A stretch of 43,323 nt of DNA from Clostridia bacterium (GTDB lineage Bacteria; Bacillota_A; Clostridia; Oscillospirales; Acutalibacteraceae). The notes beneath the pieces were generated by a model that did not search any database, was not told the origin of the DNA, and saw nothing but the letters and a program-made list of their open reading frames with translations. A program made the translations under genes and the position numbers. The stretch is from positions 1-43,323 of the forward strand of contig JAILQN010000075.1 in the NCBI GenBank assembly GCA_024699005.1, written 5' to 3'. This document shows, piece after piece, positions 9,113 through 17,447 of the stretch; the stretch's first letter is position 1; each line of letters begins with the position of its first letter.

Positions 9113-10135
9113 ATGTACAACATCAACCCCAACGCATACAGATCGGTCTTTGTCCTGCCGAAAGCGATCGCGGACGATCATCTGCGCGCGGCGGGCAAGT
9201 CGCAGCTTAAGCTGCTGCTCTGTCTGTTCAGTCATCCGGGAGAAGACCTGACTGTCACGGAGATCTCCAGATTGACGGGTGTGCCCAAAGACGAGATTGA
9301 CGACGATATGCTCTACTGGATAGACGCGGGATTCATAACCGCGGAAGATTCAGCAAAACCGCATCTGAACGAGCAGACTGCAAAATCCATGCCCGTCATT
9401 GAAGCCACGCAGCAAAAGCCGGAGCCGGCTGCCAAAGAACCGGACATCAGTTACGCAAAGCCAACTCTCAGTGAGATAGCAAAACGCACTTCAGAATCAC
9501 CCGAGATCACCGCGCTTTTCGAACAGCTGCAGAAGACCCTCGGCAAGACCCTCGGATACAGCATACAGTCAAACGTGCTGATGCTCATCGATTTTTACGG
9601 TCTTCCGCCGGAGGTAGTGTCGATCCTGTTCAGCCACGCGAAAGTCGCGGGAAGAGCAGACGGAATAAGTTACATTATGTCGCTCGGAAAACGCTGGGCG
9701 CGGGATGGTATAACCACATTCGAACTTGCCGAAGAAGAAGTCAAAAAGTTGGAAAGTTCCGACAGACTCTGGGATGAAATCAAAATTCGCACCGGAATAA
9801 AGAACCCTCGTCCGACAACAAAACAGTCCGAATTCCTTTACAGATGGACACAACAGATGGGCTTCGACACCGATATGATCCTGCTCGCATATGAAATCAT
9901 GGCAGAGGAAACAGGCAAAATCAGCTTCAGCTATATGAACACCGTCTTAACAAGATGGCACGACGCGAATATAAGCACCCCGGACATGGTAAAAGCGGAG
10001 AACGAAAACAAAACGAATACGCGCAAAAAGGCAAAAAGAGACACAGACGCTCCGCCGCCGTCTTACGATCTGGACAGCATAATACAGGCTGCGATGGATT
10101 TTGATCCGACAAAGACAAAACGGGGAGAAGTATAA
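9113..10135 (+). CDS. DnaD-domain replication initiation/primosome protein
   Basis: A 340-residue protein with an N-terminal winged-helix-like region (about 25-80, LTVTEISRLTGVPKDEID), a charged linker, and two tandem DnaD/DnaB_2-type modules. The first (about 120-215) ends in YIMSLGKRWARDGITT and the second (about 220-290) ends in YMNTVLTRWHDANIST, both matching the family signature Y-[IM]-x-x-[IV]-x-x-x-W-x-x-x-[GN]-I. A basic tail follows. Such proteins act with DnaA and the helicase loader in primosome assembly in Firmicutes. The next gene is a DnaC/DnaI-like loader, fitting this role. The symbol is left blank because DnaD and DnaB of Bacillus share these modules and I cannot tell which function applies. 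Confidence 0.85.
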   Translation: MYNINPNAYRSVFVLPKAIADDHLRAAGKSQLKLLLCLFSHPGEDLTVTEISRLTGVPKDEIDDDMLYWIDAGFITAEDSAKPHLNEQTAKSMPVIEATQQKPEPAAKEPDISYAKPTLSEIAKRTSESPEITALFEQLQKTLGKTLGYSIQSNVLMLIDFYGLPPEVVSILFSHAKVAGRADGISYIMSLGKRWARDGITTFELAEEEVKKLESSDRLWDEIKIRTGIKNPRPTTKQSEFLYRWTQQMGFDTDMILLAYEIMAEETGKISFSYMNTVLTRWHDANISTPDMVKAENENKTNTRKKAKRDTDAPPPSYDLDSIIQAAMDFDPTKTKRGEV

Positions 10136-10195
10136 TAAATTGTGATGAGTGAAGAGTTGAAAGCGGAGTTGACAGTAAAAGAGGTGTGAAAAAAT

Positions 10196-11170
10196 ATGGC
10201 TTACAGTGAACGGGTATTTGCGCAGGCGGAAGAGATACTGCAGAAACGCCGCGACGCCGCCGAAGCGCAGGCTGAAAGACGACGCGAAGAATTCTTCCGG
10301 GAATGTCCGGAAGCCCGCGAAGTCGACACCAGAATGAGATCAAGCGTTCTGGGGCTTGTCAAAGTGATCGGTTACGGAGGGAACGCGCAGGAATATATAG
10401 AGAAACTCAGGAACGTCAATCTGTCCGCGCAGGCGCAGATGCGTGAGCTTCTGTCGCGCGCGGGCAAGCCCGCGGACCTGCTCGAGGTGCACTATACCTG
10501 CCCGCTCTGCGAAGACAGGGGTATATACAACGGCAAACTCTGTCAATGCCGGAAACAGCTTTTAAAGCAGCTTTCATACAGGGAACTGAGCGGGAAATCG
10601 TCTTTGGCGCAAAAGAGCTTTGAGGATTTTTCTCTGTCCTATTACAGCGGCAAAGCGCTCGAGCTTATGGAAAAGAACCTCGAATTCTGCAAAAACTATG
10701 CTGCGAATTTCGGTCCGTCTTCAAGTTCGATCCTTATGACAGGCGAAACAGGTCTGGGCAAGACTCATCTGTCGCTCGCCATAGCCGGAGCAGTTATTGA
10801 AAAGGGTTACGGCGTGGTATACGGCTCTGTCCAGAAGCTCTTCGGTGAAGTTGAGCGGGAGCATTTCGGCAGGTCGAACAACCCCGACGGAAGCACGGAG
10901 GACGCGCTCATATCCTGCGATCTGCTTATCCTGGATGATCTCGGCGCTGAATTTACCACCCAGTTTGTCATAGCGGAACTGAATTACTTAATAGAAGAGA
11001 GGCTGAATGCCGAACGTCCTACCATAATCAACACAAATCTGACCCTGAACGCTTTGCAGGAAAAATACTCCCGCCGCATCGTATCCCGCCTTACCGGTGA
11101 GGAATATGCAGTCAGAGTGTTTGCCGGAAACGACATACGGTCCATAAAAAAGAGACGCAATGGAATATGA
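10196..11170 (+). CDS. DnaC/DnaI-like helicase loader ATPase
   Basis: A 324-residue AAA+ protein. The N-terminal half has a helical, charged region and a probable zinc site (Cys102, Cys105, Cys116, Cys118: CPLCEDRGIYNGKLCQC), as in DnaI-type loaders. The ATPase half shows Walker A GETGLGKT (183-190), Walker B LLILDDLG (243-250), sensor-like TIINTNL and a C-terminal arginine-rich RIVSRLTG box. Such proteins deliver the replicative helicase to origin or restart sites. It follows the DnaD-domain gene and overlaps rsmA by 11 bases, so it is co-translated. GAGGTG lies upstream of the ATG. A transposon IstB origin is unlikely because of the N-terminal domain and context. Confidence 0.88.
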   Translation: MAYSERVFAQAEEILQKRRDAAEAQAERRREEFFRECPEAREVDTRMRSSVLGLVKVIGYGGNAQEYIEKLRNVNLSAQAQMRELLSRAGKPADLLEVHYTCPLCEDRGIYNGKLCQCRKQLLKQLSYRELSGKSSLAQKSFEDFSLSYYSGKALELMEKNLEFCKNYAANFGPSSSSILMTGETGLGKTHLSLAIAGAVIEKGYGVVYGSVQKLFGEVEREHFGRSNNPDGSTEDALISCDLLILDDLGAEFTTQFVIAELNYLIEERLNAERPTIINTNLTLNALQEKYSRRIVSRLTGEEYAVRVFAGNDIRSIKKRRNGI

Positions 11171-12020
11171 TCTGACTGACATCAACACGGTAAGATCGCT
11201 GCTCCGGCGGCACGGTTTCACCTTTAAACACTCGCTGGGACAGAACTTTATAGTTGACCCGGAGATTTGTCCGAGGATAGCCGAAGCATCCGGCGTGACG
11301 AAGAACTCCGGCGTTATAGAGATCGGCGCGGGTGTCGGCGTTCTGACTGCGGAATTATGCAAACGCGCCGGAAAAGTCGTCACCTTCGAGGTGGATGCCG
11401 GATTGCTCCCTGTACTCGCGGACACGCTGTCGGAATTCAAAAACGTCGCCGTCATAAACAGCGACATAATGAAAACCGACCTTAAAAAGGTCATTGCTGA
11501 GGAACTCGCAGGGTACGACGATATCCGCGTATGCGCCAATCTGCCGTATTATATCACCTCGCCGGTCATTATGCTGCTTCTGGAAGGAGATTTCGGTTTC
11601 TCATCCATGACCTTCATGGTACAGAAGGAAGCCGCCCAGAGGCTCGCCGCCCCGGTGGGCTCGCGGGAGGCAGGCGCAGTGACCGTTGCCGTCGATTACC
11701 GGGCAAAAGCGGAAAAGCTTTTCGACGTGGGCAAAAATTCTTTTATGCCCTCTCCGAAGGTGGACAGCGCAGTGGTCAGAATGGACATAAGGACCGCTCC
11801 GGAATTCGCTCCGAATAATGAAAAACTGTTTTTCAGGATGGTACGCGCCGCCTTCTCTCAACGCAGGAAAACAGCTGCAAACGGCATCTCCGCAGGGCTT
11901 GGCATGGATAAGGGCAAAGTCATCTCGGCTCTTAACGCCGCAGACTTAAACGAAAACGTCCGCGCGGAAAAGCTGACGATGGAAGAACTTGTCAGGCTTG
12001 CGGACGAATTGACGAAATAA
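11160..12020 (+). CDS. rsmA: 16S rRNA (adenine(1518)-N6/adenine(1519)-N6)-dimethyltransferase
   Basis: A 286-residue KsgA/RsmA protein that dimethylates two adjacent adenines near the 3' end of 16S rRNA using SAM, a late check on 30S assembly. The N-terminus has the typical HSLGQNFIVDP. SAM motif I is VIEIGAGVGVLT (52-63), an acidic ribose-binding residue follows in VVTFEVD, and the catalytic NLPYY is at 127-131. The C-terminal helical domain contains FMPSPKVDSAVVRM, AFSQRRKT and a final NENVRAEKLTMEELVRLADEL. It is the last gene of the zapA operon; the start codon lies inside the helicase-loader gene. Confidence 0.96.
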   Translation: MEYDLTDINTVRSLLRRHGFTFKHSLGQNFIVDPEICPRIAEASGVTKNSGVIEIGAGVGVLTAELCKRAGKVVTFEVDAGLLPVLADTLSEFKNVAVINSDIMKTDLKKVIAEELAGYDDIRVCANLPYYITSPVIMLLLEGDFGFSSMTFMVQKEAAQRLAAPVGSREAGAVTVAVDYRAKAEKLFDVGKNSFMPSPKVDSAVVRMDIRTAPEFAPNNEKLFFRMVRAAFSQRRKTAANGISAGLGMDKGKVISALNAADLNENVRAEKLTMEELVRLADELTK

Positions 12021-12027
12021 TCTGTTT

Positions 12028-12072
12028 TATACCGGAAAAAAGCCGACAGCGTGTCGGCTTTTTTCCGGTATA
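12028..12072. terminator. Long bidirectional terminator between rsmA and the serpin gene
   Basis: A perfect 21-bp stem (12028-12048 with 12052-12072) with loop GCG, containing A6 and T6 tracts in its arms, so it can stop both converging transcripts. Confidence 0.92.
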
Positions 12073-12089
12073 TATCTTCAGAACACAGT

Positions 12090-13553
12090 TTAAAGCTTCT
12101 CGACCGCACCGATAAAAAGCGGGATGTTCGCCTCGTTATCCCAGATCATATAGATGAACGGTCTGTCAAAAACGAGCTTCCGGACAGGCTCCGGAGGCAT
12201 GGATGCGGCCTTTGCGATTATAGCGGTCACAGCCGCCGCCCTGGTACCGTCCTTGGTCACGGAAATGTAAGTTTTATGCAGCACTTCGTCCACGAAAAGA
12301 TTGCCGTAATCGCTTGTGCCCATACGTGTAAGATCGGCGCTGCCGGCGCTGAAGACATCTGTCACGCCCATTGCGATGAGCTCGTCGACAAGAGAATTCG
12401 TGTAATCGAACTCGAATACCGGGAATGATACATCCAGTTCCTCCCTGACCGGCTCCCCGACAGCGGCCGAGATCGCACCGGCGTCAAGTCCTGCGACAAA
12501 CGCGGCAAAATCAGCGTTCGGATCCTCCGGCATTGCGGCGATAAAGGAAAATCGGGAGTCCGCGTAATTCTTTTTGAAGCCTGCTGCCTTTATATCCCCC
12601 GAATCGAAACCGACGAACATATATTCCCTGTCTCGCAGGAACTCGGCGTTCTGCACTGCGCCGTCACAGCCGGTGAAAGGCTGATTCTTTACCGTGTCGT
12701 CATACTTGACCGCCCACTCATTGTCAAATGCAAGCGCATTTATAAGAACAGCCATAATGTCCGGTGTGAGCCTGTCGATGATCGATGGGATCATACCGTC
12801 GGTCTTTTCTTTCACCCATCCGTTTATATCCCCGACCGTCCCGTTATCAAAGGGCTCGGTGCGAACATCCGAGAAGAAATACTCCCTGTTTTCCGCGATG
12901 AAATCCGGCTCGATCCTGACGCCTGTATTTCGCAGCCAGATCGAATCGGCAGCTTTAAGAGCGTCGATCCCCTCAAGGGATTTGAAATAATCGCGCATAT
13001 AGACCTTCAGGTCACCGTATTTTTTACCGAGCGCGCTCTCAAGCTGAGAAAGGGTGTTCCCGTCCGCGCCGGCAGTGAGCATACCGAGGGCGGCGTAAAC
13101 GGAAAGCGGTGAAACAAGGGTATTGTCACCTTTTTTGTACGCATTCCTGAACAGTTCCGCGCCGAAACCAACTATGCCCTGCGTATTGGTCGACGTTTCC
13201 GGCTCAAATTTGCTCTCCGGTTCCGGAACAGGCTCCGACGTCGTCTCCGAATCAGATTCGATCCGGTCCTCATAAATCTGTGTCGGTTCCAGCCTTGCTG
13301 ACATACGAAGCGCGATGCGCGCGTCGTCGGCAAGGATCATTTTATCTCCGTTGAGGTCCGCCGCGGCCGGATCGAACTTCCCGGAAACCGACAGTTTTGC
13401 AGAATAACGCAGTATCTCTCTCGCATCGCCCGCAAATACGTTCCCGTCGCCGTCCACGTCGCCCTGAAGCAGAGCCGATGAAGGCAGAAGCACACACGCC
13501 GTTGCGGCAAGCACAACAGCCGTTACCACGATAACAGCGATCAGTTTTTTCAT
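12090..13553 (-). CDS. Secreted serpin with an N-terminal dockerin module
   Basis: From the ATG at 13553 the protein has 487 residues. An N-terminal hydrophobic export segment (1-28) precedes a two-repeat dockerin-type module (31-88) with calcium loops DVDGDGNVFAGD and DLNGDKMILADD, each followed by an ARxxLR helix. An E/P/S/T-rich linker (89-124) leads to a full serpin domain (about 125-487). The reactive loop hinge GTRAAAVTAIIAKA (436-449) is alanine-rich, as in inhibitory serpins. Aligned to antitrypsin, P1-P1' would be Ala450-Ser451, suggesting an elastase- or subtilisin-like target. GGAGGT and a TTGACT/TATAAT promoter lie just upstream of this ATG. A longer reading frame to 13604 would begin upstream of that promoter, so I reject it. 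It is a likely extracellular protease inhibitor. Confidence 0.9.
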   Translation of the reverse strand: MKKLIAVIVVTAVVLAATACVLLPSSALLQGDVDGDGNVFAGDAREILRYSAKLSVSGKFDPAAADLNGDKMILADDARIALRMSARLEPTQIYEDRIESDSETTSEPVPEPESKFEPETSTNTQGIVGFGAELFRNAYKKGDNTLVSPLSVYAALGMLTAGADGNTLSQLESALGKKYGDLKVYMRDYFKSLEGIDALKAADSIWLRNTGVRIEPDFIAENREYFFSDVRTEPFDNGTVGDINGWVKEKTDGMIPSIIDRLTPDIMAVLINALAFDNEWAVKYDDTVKNQPFTGCDGAVQNAEFLRDREYMFVGFDSGDIKAAGFKKNYADSRFSFIAAMPEDPNADFAAFVAGLDAGAISAAVGEPVREELDVSFPVFEFDYTNSLVDELIAMGVTDVFSAGSADLTRMGTSDYGNLFVDEVLHKTYISVTKDGTRAAAVTAIIAKAASMPPEPVRKLVFDRPFIYMIWDNEANIPLFIGAVEKL

Positions 13554-13572
13554 TTTACTCACCTCCGAGGAT

Positions 13573-13601
13573 ATTATACGCCGTTTCAGAAACAAAGTCA
13601 A
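13573..13601 (-). promoter_or_regulatory. Sigma-A promoter of the serpin gene
   Basis: On the minus strand TTGACT (13601-13596), 17-bp spacer, TATAAT (13578-13573). Transcription should begin near 13566, right at the ribosome binding site, giving a very short leader. Confidence 0.8.
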
Positions 13602-13635
13602 CATTCTCGGCGGTATATGATGCGTTTTGTCACAT

Positions 13636-13654
13636 CATTCCGACGTCATTCCGA
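13636..13654. promoter_or_regulatory. Direct repeat in the divergent serpin/gtrA promoter region, possible operator
   Basis: CATTCCGA occurs at 13636-13643 and 13647-13654, 11 bases apart (one helical turn), between the two divergent promoters. A regulator site is an inference. Confidence 0.35.
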
Positions 13655-13667
13655 TGAAAAATAAAGG

Positions 13668-13697
13668 TTGCAAAACGGCATCAGAATATAGTATAAT
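13668..13697 (+). promoter_or_regulatory. Sigma-A promoter of the gtrA-like/alcohol dehydrogenase pair
   Basis: TTGCAA (13668-13673), 18-bp spacer, perfect TATAAT (13692-13697), 33 bases before the TTG start of the GtrA-like gene. Confidence 0.7.
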
Positions 13698-13729
13698 AAA
13701 ATATCAAAAAATGACAGGAGTGATACCGT

Positions 13730-14302
13730 TTGGCGAAAAATACATCTTCGCAGGACAAAAAGAAGCTGTCCCTCGGCAGCATAGACAGCGCGGCGGAACA
13801 GAAGGGCTCCGGAATAACGACTCTCTGGCAGTTCGTGAAGTTCATTTTTGTCAGCCTGCTTGCCATGATCGTACAGTTTGCACTGCTCAACATCCTGAAA
13901 CACATCCCCGCCATTGCCGCTCTTGAGATGCAAGACTTCAAATGGTTCGTGTTCGATTACCCCGCGACCGACGGCGGTCTGGGGTACTTCATCTATTTCA
14001 ACATCGCGAACATAGCGGCTCAGATAGTCGCATTCTTTGTCAACCGCGAAAAGACCTTCAACTCCGGAGCGAATATAGCAATCACACTTCCCATTTACAT
14101 TGTTTTCACGATAGCGCTCATATGTTTCTCCGCGTGGCTCTCGCCCACTCTCAACGGCGTGTTCCTTAACAAACTCGGCTGGGGCTCCGACCTTGCCGCA
14201 AACGCCGCCACGATGTGCTGCTCCGCGCTGCAGTTCTTCCTGTATTTCCCGGTGGACAAAATATTATTCAGAAAAAAGAAAGATCAGAAAACGGAGGAAT
14301 AA
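13730..14302 (+). CDS. GtrA-like four-helix membrane protein
   Basis: A 190-residue protein with four predicted membrane segments (about 33-52, 83-103, 111-133 and 155-173). The first helix is FVKFIFVSLLAMIVQFALLN, and the second ends in IAAQIVAFFVNREKTF, the typical GtrA signature in which a helix ends in N-R-x-x-T-F. GtrA-family proteins are thought to help flip polyprenol-linked sugars or modify surface polysaccharide. The start is TTG: AGGAG lies nine bases upstream, and an ATG at 13711 is out of frame. It is followed after 3 bases by the alcohol dehydrogenase gene, with which it shares a promoter, although no functional link is evident. Confidence 0.75.
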   Translation: MAKNTSSQDKKKLSLGSIDSAAEQKGSGITTLWQFVKFIFVSLLAMIVQFALLNILKHIPAIAALEMQDFKWFVFDYPATDGGLGYFIYFNIANIAAQIVAFFVNREKTFNSGANIAITLPIYIVFTIALICFSAWLSPTLNGVFLNKLGWGSDLAANAATMCCSALQFFLYFPVDKILFRKKKDQKTEE

Positions 14303-14305
14303 ATA

Positions 14306-15523
14306 ATGTCAGTCAGCAAATCCTATGAGCTCTACTGCAGAGCTTATCAGAAGGCCTATAAAGCCGCCATGGGCGTCATGCCCTGGCGTCAGCCAAAGGT
14401 AATTGACAAGCCCGGCGCAATACGCGATCTGCCCCAACTCATCAAGGAACAGGGCTTCACCAATATCCTTATCGTGACCGACGCCACGCTCAATCAGAAG
14501 CTCCGCCTTCTCGATCCGCTCTATGATGGTCTCAAAGAACGCGGCATCGCTTACATCGTTTACGACGGCGTGCAGCCCAATCCCACCATAGACAATATTG
14601 AAGAAGCAAGAGCTCTGTATAAAGGTAACGGCTGTCAGGCTATCGTGGCATTCGGCGGCGGTTCGCCCATGGACTGCGCCAAAGCGACCGGCGCAAGGAT
14701 AGCAAGGCCCGACCTGCAGATCCCGAAGATGCGCGGTCAGTTGAAGATCATCAAGAAAATACCGACCCTGTTCGCCGTTCCCACCACCGCGGGCACCGGC
14801 TCCGAGACCACCCTCGCGGCAGTGGTATCCAACCCCGTCACCCACGAAAAGAACGCGATAAACGACTTTGTGCTTATCCCGTCCTACGCGATCCTTGATG
14901 CGGAGCTTACCCTCGGTCTGCCCCCGTTCATCACGGCGACGACCGGTATGGATGCTCTTACTCACGCGGTCGAGGCCTATATCGGCGGCTCGAACGTTCC
15001 GTCGACAGAAGCGGCTGCAAGAAAAGCCGTCAAGCTTATCTTCGACAATCTCGGGACCGCTTACAAAGACGGCAAGAACATAGACGCAAGGCAGAATATG
15101 CTCGTCGCGTCATTCTACGCCGGTGTTGCCTTCACAAGGGCTTACGTCGGTTACGTACACGCTATAGCCCATAACCTGGGCGGCATGTACGGCACGGCTC
15201 ACGGTCTTGCGAATGCCGTTATCCTGCCCTACGTTCTGGATTTCTTCGGAGAGACGGCGTATAAACGCCTGGCGGAACTCGCCGAAGTCGCAGGCCTGCC
15301 CTGTGACGGAAAGACCGATAAAGAGAAAGCCGAGATGTTCATTGCAGAGATCAGGCGAATGAACAAGGATATGGGCATTCCCGAGAAGTTTGACTTCATA
15401 AAAGAGGAAGATCTGTCTCTGCTTGCAGACCGCGCGCTGCTTGAGGGCAACCCGCTCTATCCGGTCCCGAAGATCATGGACAAGGATGAGTGCATCGGTA
15501 TAATCAGGCGCTTTATGGCGTAA
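14306..15523 (+). CDS. Iron-containing alcohol dehydrogenase
   Basis: A 405-residue group III (iron-activated) alcohol dehydrogenase, reducing aldehydes with NAD(P)H or the reverse, cytoplasmic. The N-terminal Rossmann-like domain has FGGGSPMDCAKA (116-127) and VPTTAGTGSETT (158-169), the cofactor-phosphate and nucleotide-binding signatures. Metal ligands are Asp216 and His220 in GMDALTHAVEAY, His285 and His299 in the HAIAHNLGG...AHG segment, with the 14-residue spacing expected for the family. In a fermentative anaerobe it could regenerate NAD+. Substrate cannot be predicted. The gene is complete; a large inverted repeat lies just downstream. Confidence 0.92.
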   Translation: MSVSKSYELYCRAYQKAYKAAMGVMPWRQPKVIDKPGAIRDLPQLIKEQGFTNILIVTDATLNQKLRLLDPLYDGLKERGIAYIVYDGVQPNPTIDNIEEARALYKGNGCQAIVAFGGGSPMDCAKATGARIARPDLQIPKMRGQLKIIKKIPTLFAVPTTAGTGSETTLAAVVSNPVTHEKNAINDFVLIPSYAILDAELTLGLPPFITATTGMDALTHAVEAYIGGSNVPSTEAAARKAVKLIFDNLGTAYKDGKNIDARQNMLVASFYAGVAFTRAYVGYVHAIAHNLGGMYGTAHGLANAVILPYVLDFFGETAYKRLAELAEVAGLPCDGKTDKEKAEMFIAEIRRMNKDMGIPEKFDFIKEEDLSLLADRALLEGNPLYPVPKIMDKDECIGIIRRFMA

Positions 15524-15535
15524 TTTCCACAAAAC

Positions 15536-15599
15536 ATCACAGAACGGCCGCCTTCGTCATAGTCAAAATATCACTTGACAGGGGCGGTCGTTCTGTGAT
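15536..15599. repeat. 17-bp inverted repeat enclosing the -35 of the rpmH promoter
   Basis: Positions 15536-15552 pair with 15583-15599 over 17 bp with a single G-T wobble, leaving a 30-base loop that contains TTGACA. No T-run follows. It could be a weak terminator for the dehydrogenase transcript or an operator/cruciform acting on the rpmH promoter. Confidence 0.8.
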
Positions 15600-15604
15600 A
15601 TAGT
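15575..15604 (+). promoter_or_regulatory. Sigma-A promoter of the rpmH-rnpA-yidD-yidC-jag operon
   Basis: Consensus TTGACA (15575-15580), 18-bp spacer, TATAGT (15599-15604); the spacer is almost entirely the right arm of the inverted repeat. Leader about 60 bases. Confidence 0.8.
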
Positions 15605-15672
15605 AGTCAAGTATGCTGTATGAGCAGCAGTCTTTTGTATTTATATAACAAGAACAAACGGAGGATTTATCA

Positions 15673-15807
15673 ATGAAAAGAACATTCCAGCCCAAGAAGA
15701 GGCACGGTCAGAAAGTCCACGGCTTCCGCAAGAGGATGTCCACCGCCAACGGTCGCAAAGTACTTGCCCGCCGCAGAGCTAAAGGCAGAAAGATTCTCTC
15801 TTACTGA
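15673..15807 (+). CDS. rpmH: 50S ribosomal protein L34
   Basis: A 44-residue, very basic protein beginning [18 protein letters not shown] and ending [14 protein letters not shown], the canonical L34 sequence pattern. It is a structural protein of the large ribosomal subunit. An AACGGAGGA ribosome binding site precedes the ATG. It opens the conserved rpmH-rnpA-yidD-yidC-jag operon. The usual neighbour dnaA is absent upstream (an alcohol dehydrogenase gene is there instead), so this is probably not next to the replication origin. Confidence 0.97.
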   Translation: MKRTFQPKKRHGQKVHGFRKRMSTANGRKVLARRRAKGRKILSY

Positions 15808-15818
15808 GAGGCAAAGCA

Positions 15819-16202
15819 ATGAGCAGCGAGGCGGGATCAGGCGGCAAAGCATACCGTATGCCGCGTGAGGCTTCAAGCCTCACTTTCAATACCGACTTCC
15901 GCCGCGCCTATAAACGGGGGAAATGCATAAGATTTCCCGAGGTTGTCATATACGTCAACAGAAACAGGACGGGTGAAGTCCGCTACGGCATCACTTCGAG
16001 TAAAAAAATCGGCAACGCGGTGACACGCAACCGCGCCCGAAGAGTGATCAGAGCCGCATTTTTCAGCTCTGATATTCCGGTTAAGCGAGGCTTTGATCTG
16101 GTATTCGTTGCAAGGAGCAGGACCGCACTGTGCAAAAGCACAGAGCTTATCCCGCGCCTGCAAAAGGCTCTTGTACCTTATTCTGCCGAAACCATACAAT
16201 GA
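15819..16202 (+). CDS. rnpA: Ribonuclease P protein component
   Basis: A 127-residue protein that binds the RNase P RNA and helps it cut the 5' leader of precursor tRNAs. The core shows [13 protein letters not shown], the [21 protein letters not shown] region containing the family RNR motif (44 residues after the usual start), and [10 protein letters not shown]. The N-terminus is about 15 residues longer than many homologues ([17 protein letters not shown]); a later start is possible but GAGAGG sits right before this ATG. It lies 11 bp after rpmH and overlaps yidD by four bases. Confidence 0.93.
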   Translation: MSSEAGSGGKAYRMPREASSLTFNTDFRRAYKRGKCIRFPEVVIYVNRNRTGEVRYGITSSKKIGNAVTRNRARRVIRAAFFSSDIPVKRGFDLVFVARSRTALCKSTELIPRLQKALVPYSAETIQ

Positions 16203-16441
16203 AACGGTTTTTTATCCGGCTCATACGCTTTTATCAAAGGAAGATATCACCGCTTTTTCCCCCTATGTGCAGGTACTACCCCACCTGTTCGTCTTATATG
16301 CTGACAGCCGTGGAACGTTTCGGTTTCAAAGGCTTTCTTATGGGACTCAGGCGGCTCATGCGATGCAATATCCTGTTCCCGGGCGGAATCGACCCCGTGC
16401 CCGAAATCAAACATTATTTCATAAACAAAAATACCAAATGA
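16199..16441 (+). CDS. yidD: Membrane protein insertion efficiency factor YidD
   Basis: An 80-residue protein with the family signature [20 protein letters not shown] and [17 protein letters not shown]. YidD is a small, basic, inner-face membrane-associated protein that assists YidC-mediated insertion. The start overlaps the rnpA stop (ATGA), which decides between this ATG and an upstream in-frame one at 16130 that lies deep inside rnpA. The last four bases overlap the yidC start. Translational coupling through rnpA-yidD-yidC is visible from both overlaps. Confidence 0.95.
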   Translation: MKRFFIRLIRFYQRKISPLFPPMCRYYPTCSSYMLTAVERFGFKGFLMGLRRLMRCNILFPGGIDPVPEIKHYFINKNTK

Positions 16442-17424
16442 GTCAGATCTACGAATGGCTCGCCGTTCCCTTCGGCTGGGTCCTGCATTTATTTTATGAA
16501 TGGACAGGCAACTACTGGATAGCGCTTGTCCTGTTGGTTATTATCGTAAGGATCATACTGCTGCCCCCCGCGATCAAACAGCAGAAAAGCAGCGCCAAAC
16601 AGCTGCGCCTGCAGCCGAAAGTCAACCGCATCAGGGCAAAGTATTCCACCGGCGGTCAGCCCACAAGAGAGCAGCAGATGGCGATCCAGAACGAAACACA
16701 GGAGCTTTATCGCCGCGAGGGATTCAGCCCCATGAACGCGGGTTGCCTGCCGCTGTTGATTCAGTTCCCTATTATGATAGGGCTTTACGGCTGTATTTAC
16801 ACCCCCCTTACAAAGGTTCTAAATATAGCGTCCAACCTCGTCAATGATGCGGCGCAGGCTCTCGGCGTGTCCGCCGCTGCAGAGACAGGAAAAAACGCTG
16901 CGCGCGCCGCACGCTCTGTGGAGATCCAGCTTCTGAATAAATTCACCGAAAACAACATCCCGGGGCAATTGCAGGAATATACGAAGGAGATACTCAAGCT
17001 CAAGGGGCAATTCCACCTGGGCAGCGCCGATCTTACCCAGATACCGAATATCAAAGAACCGAGCCTGTTGTGGCTTATCCCGGTACTTGCGTTCGTTACC
17101 GCCATGCTGTCCAGCGTGATAATGTACGCGCGCCAGAGAAAGACCAATCCCGAGATCGCAAAAAACCCGAGCATGGGCTGCATGACCTTTATGTCGCCCG
17201 TGATGTCGCTCGTTTTCACGTTTATGTTCCCCGCGGGCGTAGGCGTCTACTGGATATTATCGAGCCTGTTCACGTTCATTCAGACAGTAGTACTCAACAA
17301 AACCCATTCTCCCGCCAAGGTCATCGCCGCGGATATGATAGACGATACCGTACAGCGCCGCGCAAGGGAGGCCCATATCAAAAAGCTCATGCAGTTTTCG
17401 GGCGAAGCGGATTCCGACAAATAA
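16438..17424 (+). CDS. yidC: Membrane protein insertase YidC/Oxa1
   Basis: A 328-residue YidC/Oxa1/Alb3 insertase placing proteins into the membrane alone or with SecYEG. The start at the ATGA overlap with yidD gives [14 protein letters not shown]. The first core helix [18 protein letters not shown] carries the groove arginine (Arg38). A cytoplasmic hairpin rich in K/Q/R (about 45-95) follows, then helices at about 105-125, 205-225, 240-260 and 265-285. No lipobox is present, unlike Bacillus SpoIIIJ. A 60-residue A/N/E-rich loop (about 125-185) sits between the second and third core helices. An open frame extends upstream to 16093 but lies inside rnpA and yidD. Confidence 0.93.
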   Translation: MSQIYEWLAVPFGWVLHLFYEWTGNYWIALVLLVIIVRIILLPPAIKQQKSSAKQLRLQPKVNRIRAKYSTGGQPTREQQMAIQNETQELYRREGFSPMNAGCLPLLIQFPIMIGLYGCIYTPLTKVLNIASNLVNDAAQALGVSAAAETGKNAARAARSVEIQLLNKFTENNIPGQLQEYTKEILKLKGQFHLGSADLTQIPNIKEPSLLWLIPVLAFVTAMLSSVIMYARQRKTNPEIAKNPSMGCMTFMSPVMSLVFTFMFPAGVGVYWILSSLFTFIQTVVLNKTHSPAKVIAADMIDDTVQRRAREAHIKKLMQFSGEADSDK

Positions 17425-17447
17425 CAATTCAATAACAAGGTGACATT

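Noticed and set aside
10136..10195. GAGTTGA-type short repeats before the helicase loader gene
   Set aside because: Only two short imperfect copies (GAAGAGTTGA and GGAGTTGA); not distinguishable from chance.
13554..13604. Longer start for the serpin
   Set aside because: It would include the promoter and the ribosome binding site inside the coding region; the ATG at 13553 has a clean signal peptide and GGAGGT.
16093..16437. Extended N-terminus for yidC
   Set aside because: The extension overlaps rnpA and yidD entirely; the ATGA junction at 16438 gives the normal protein.
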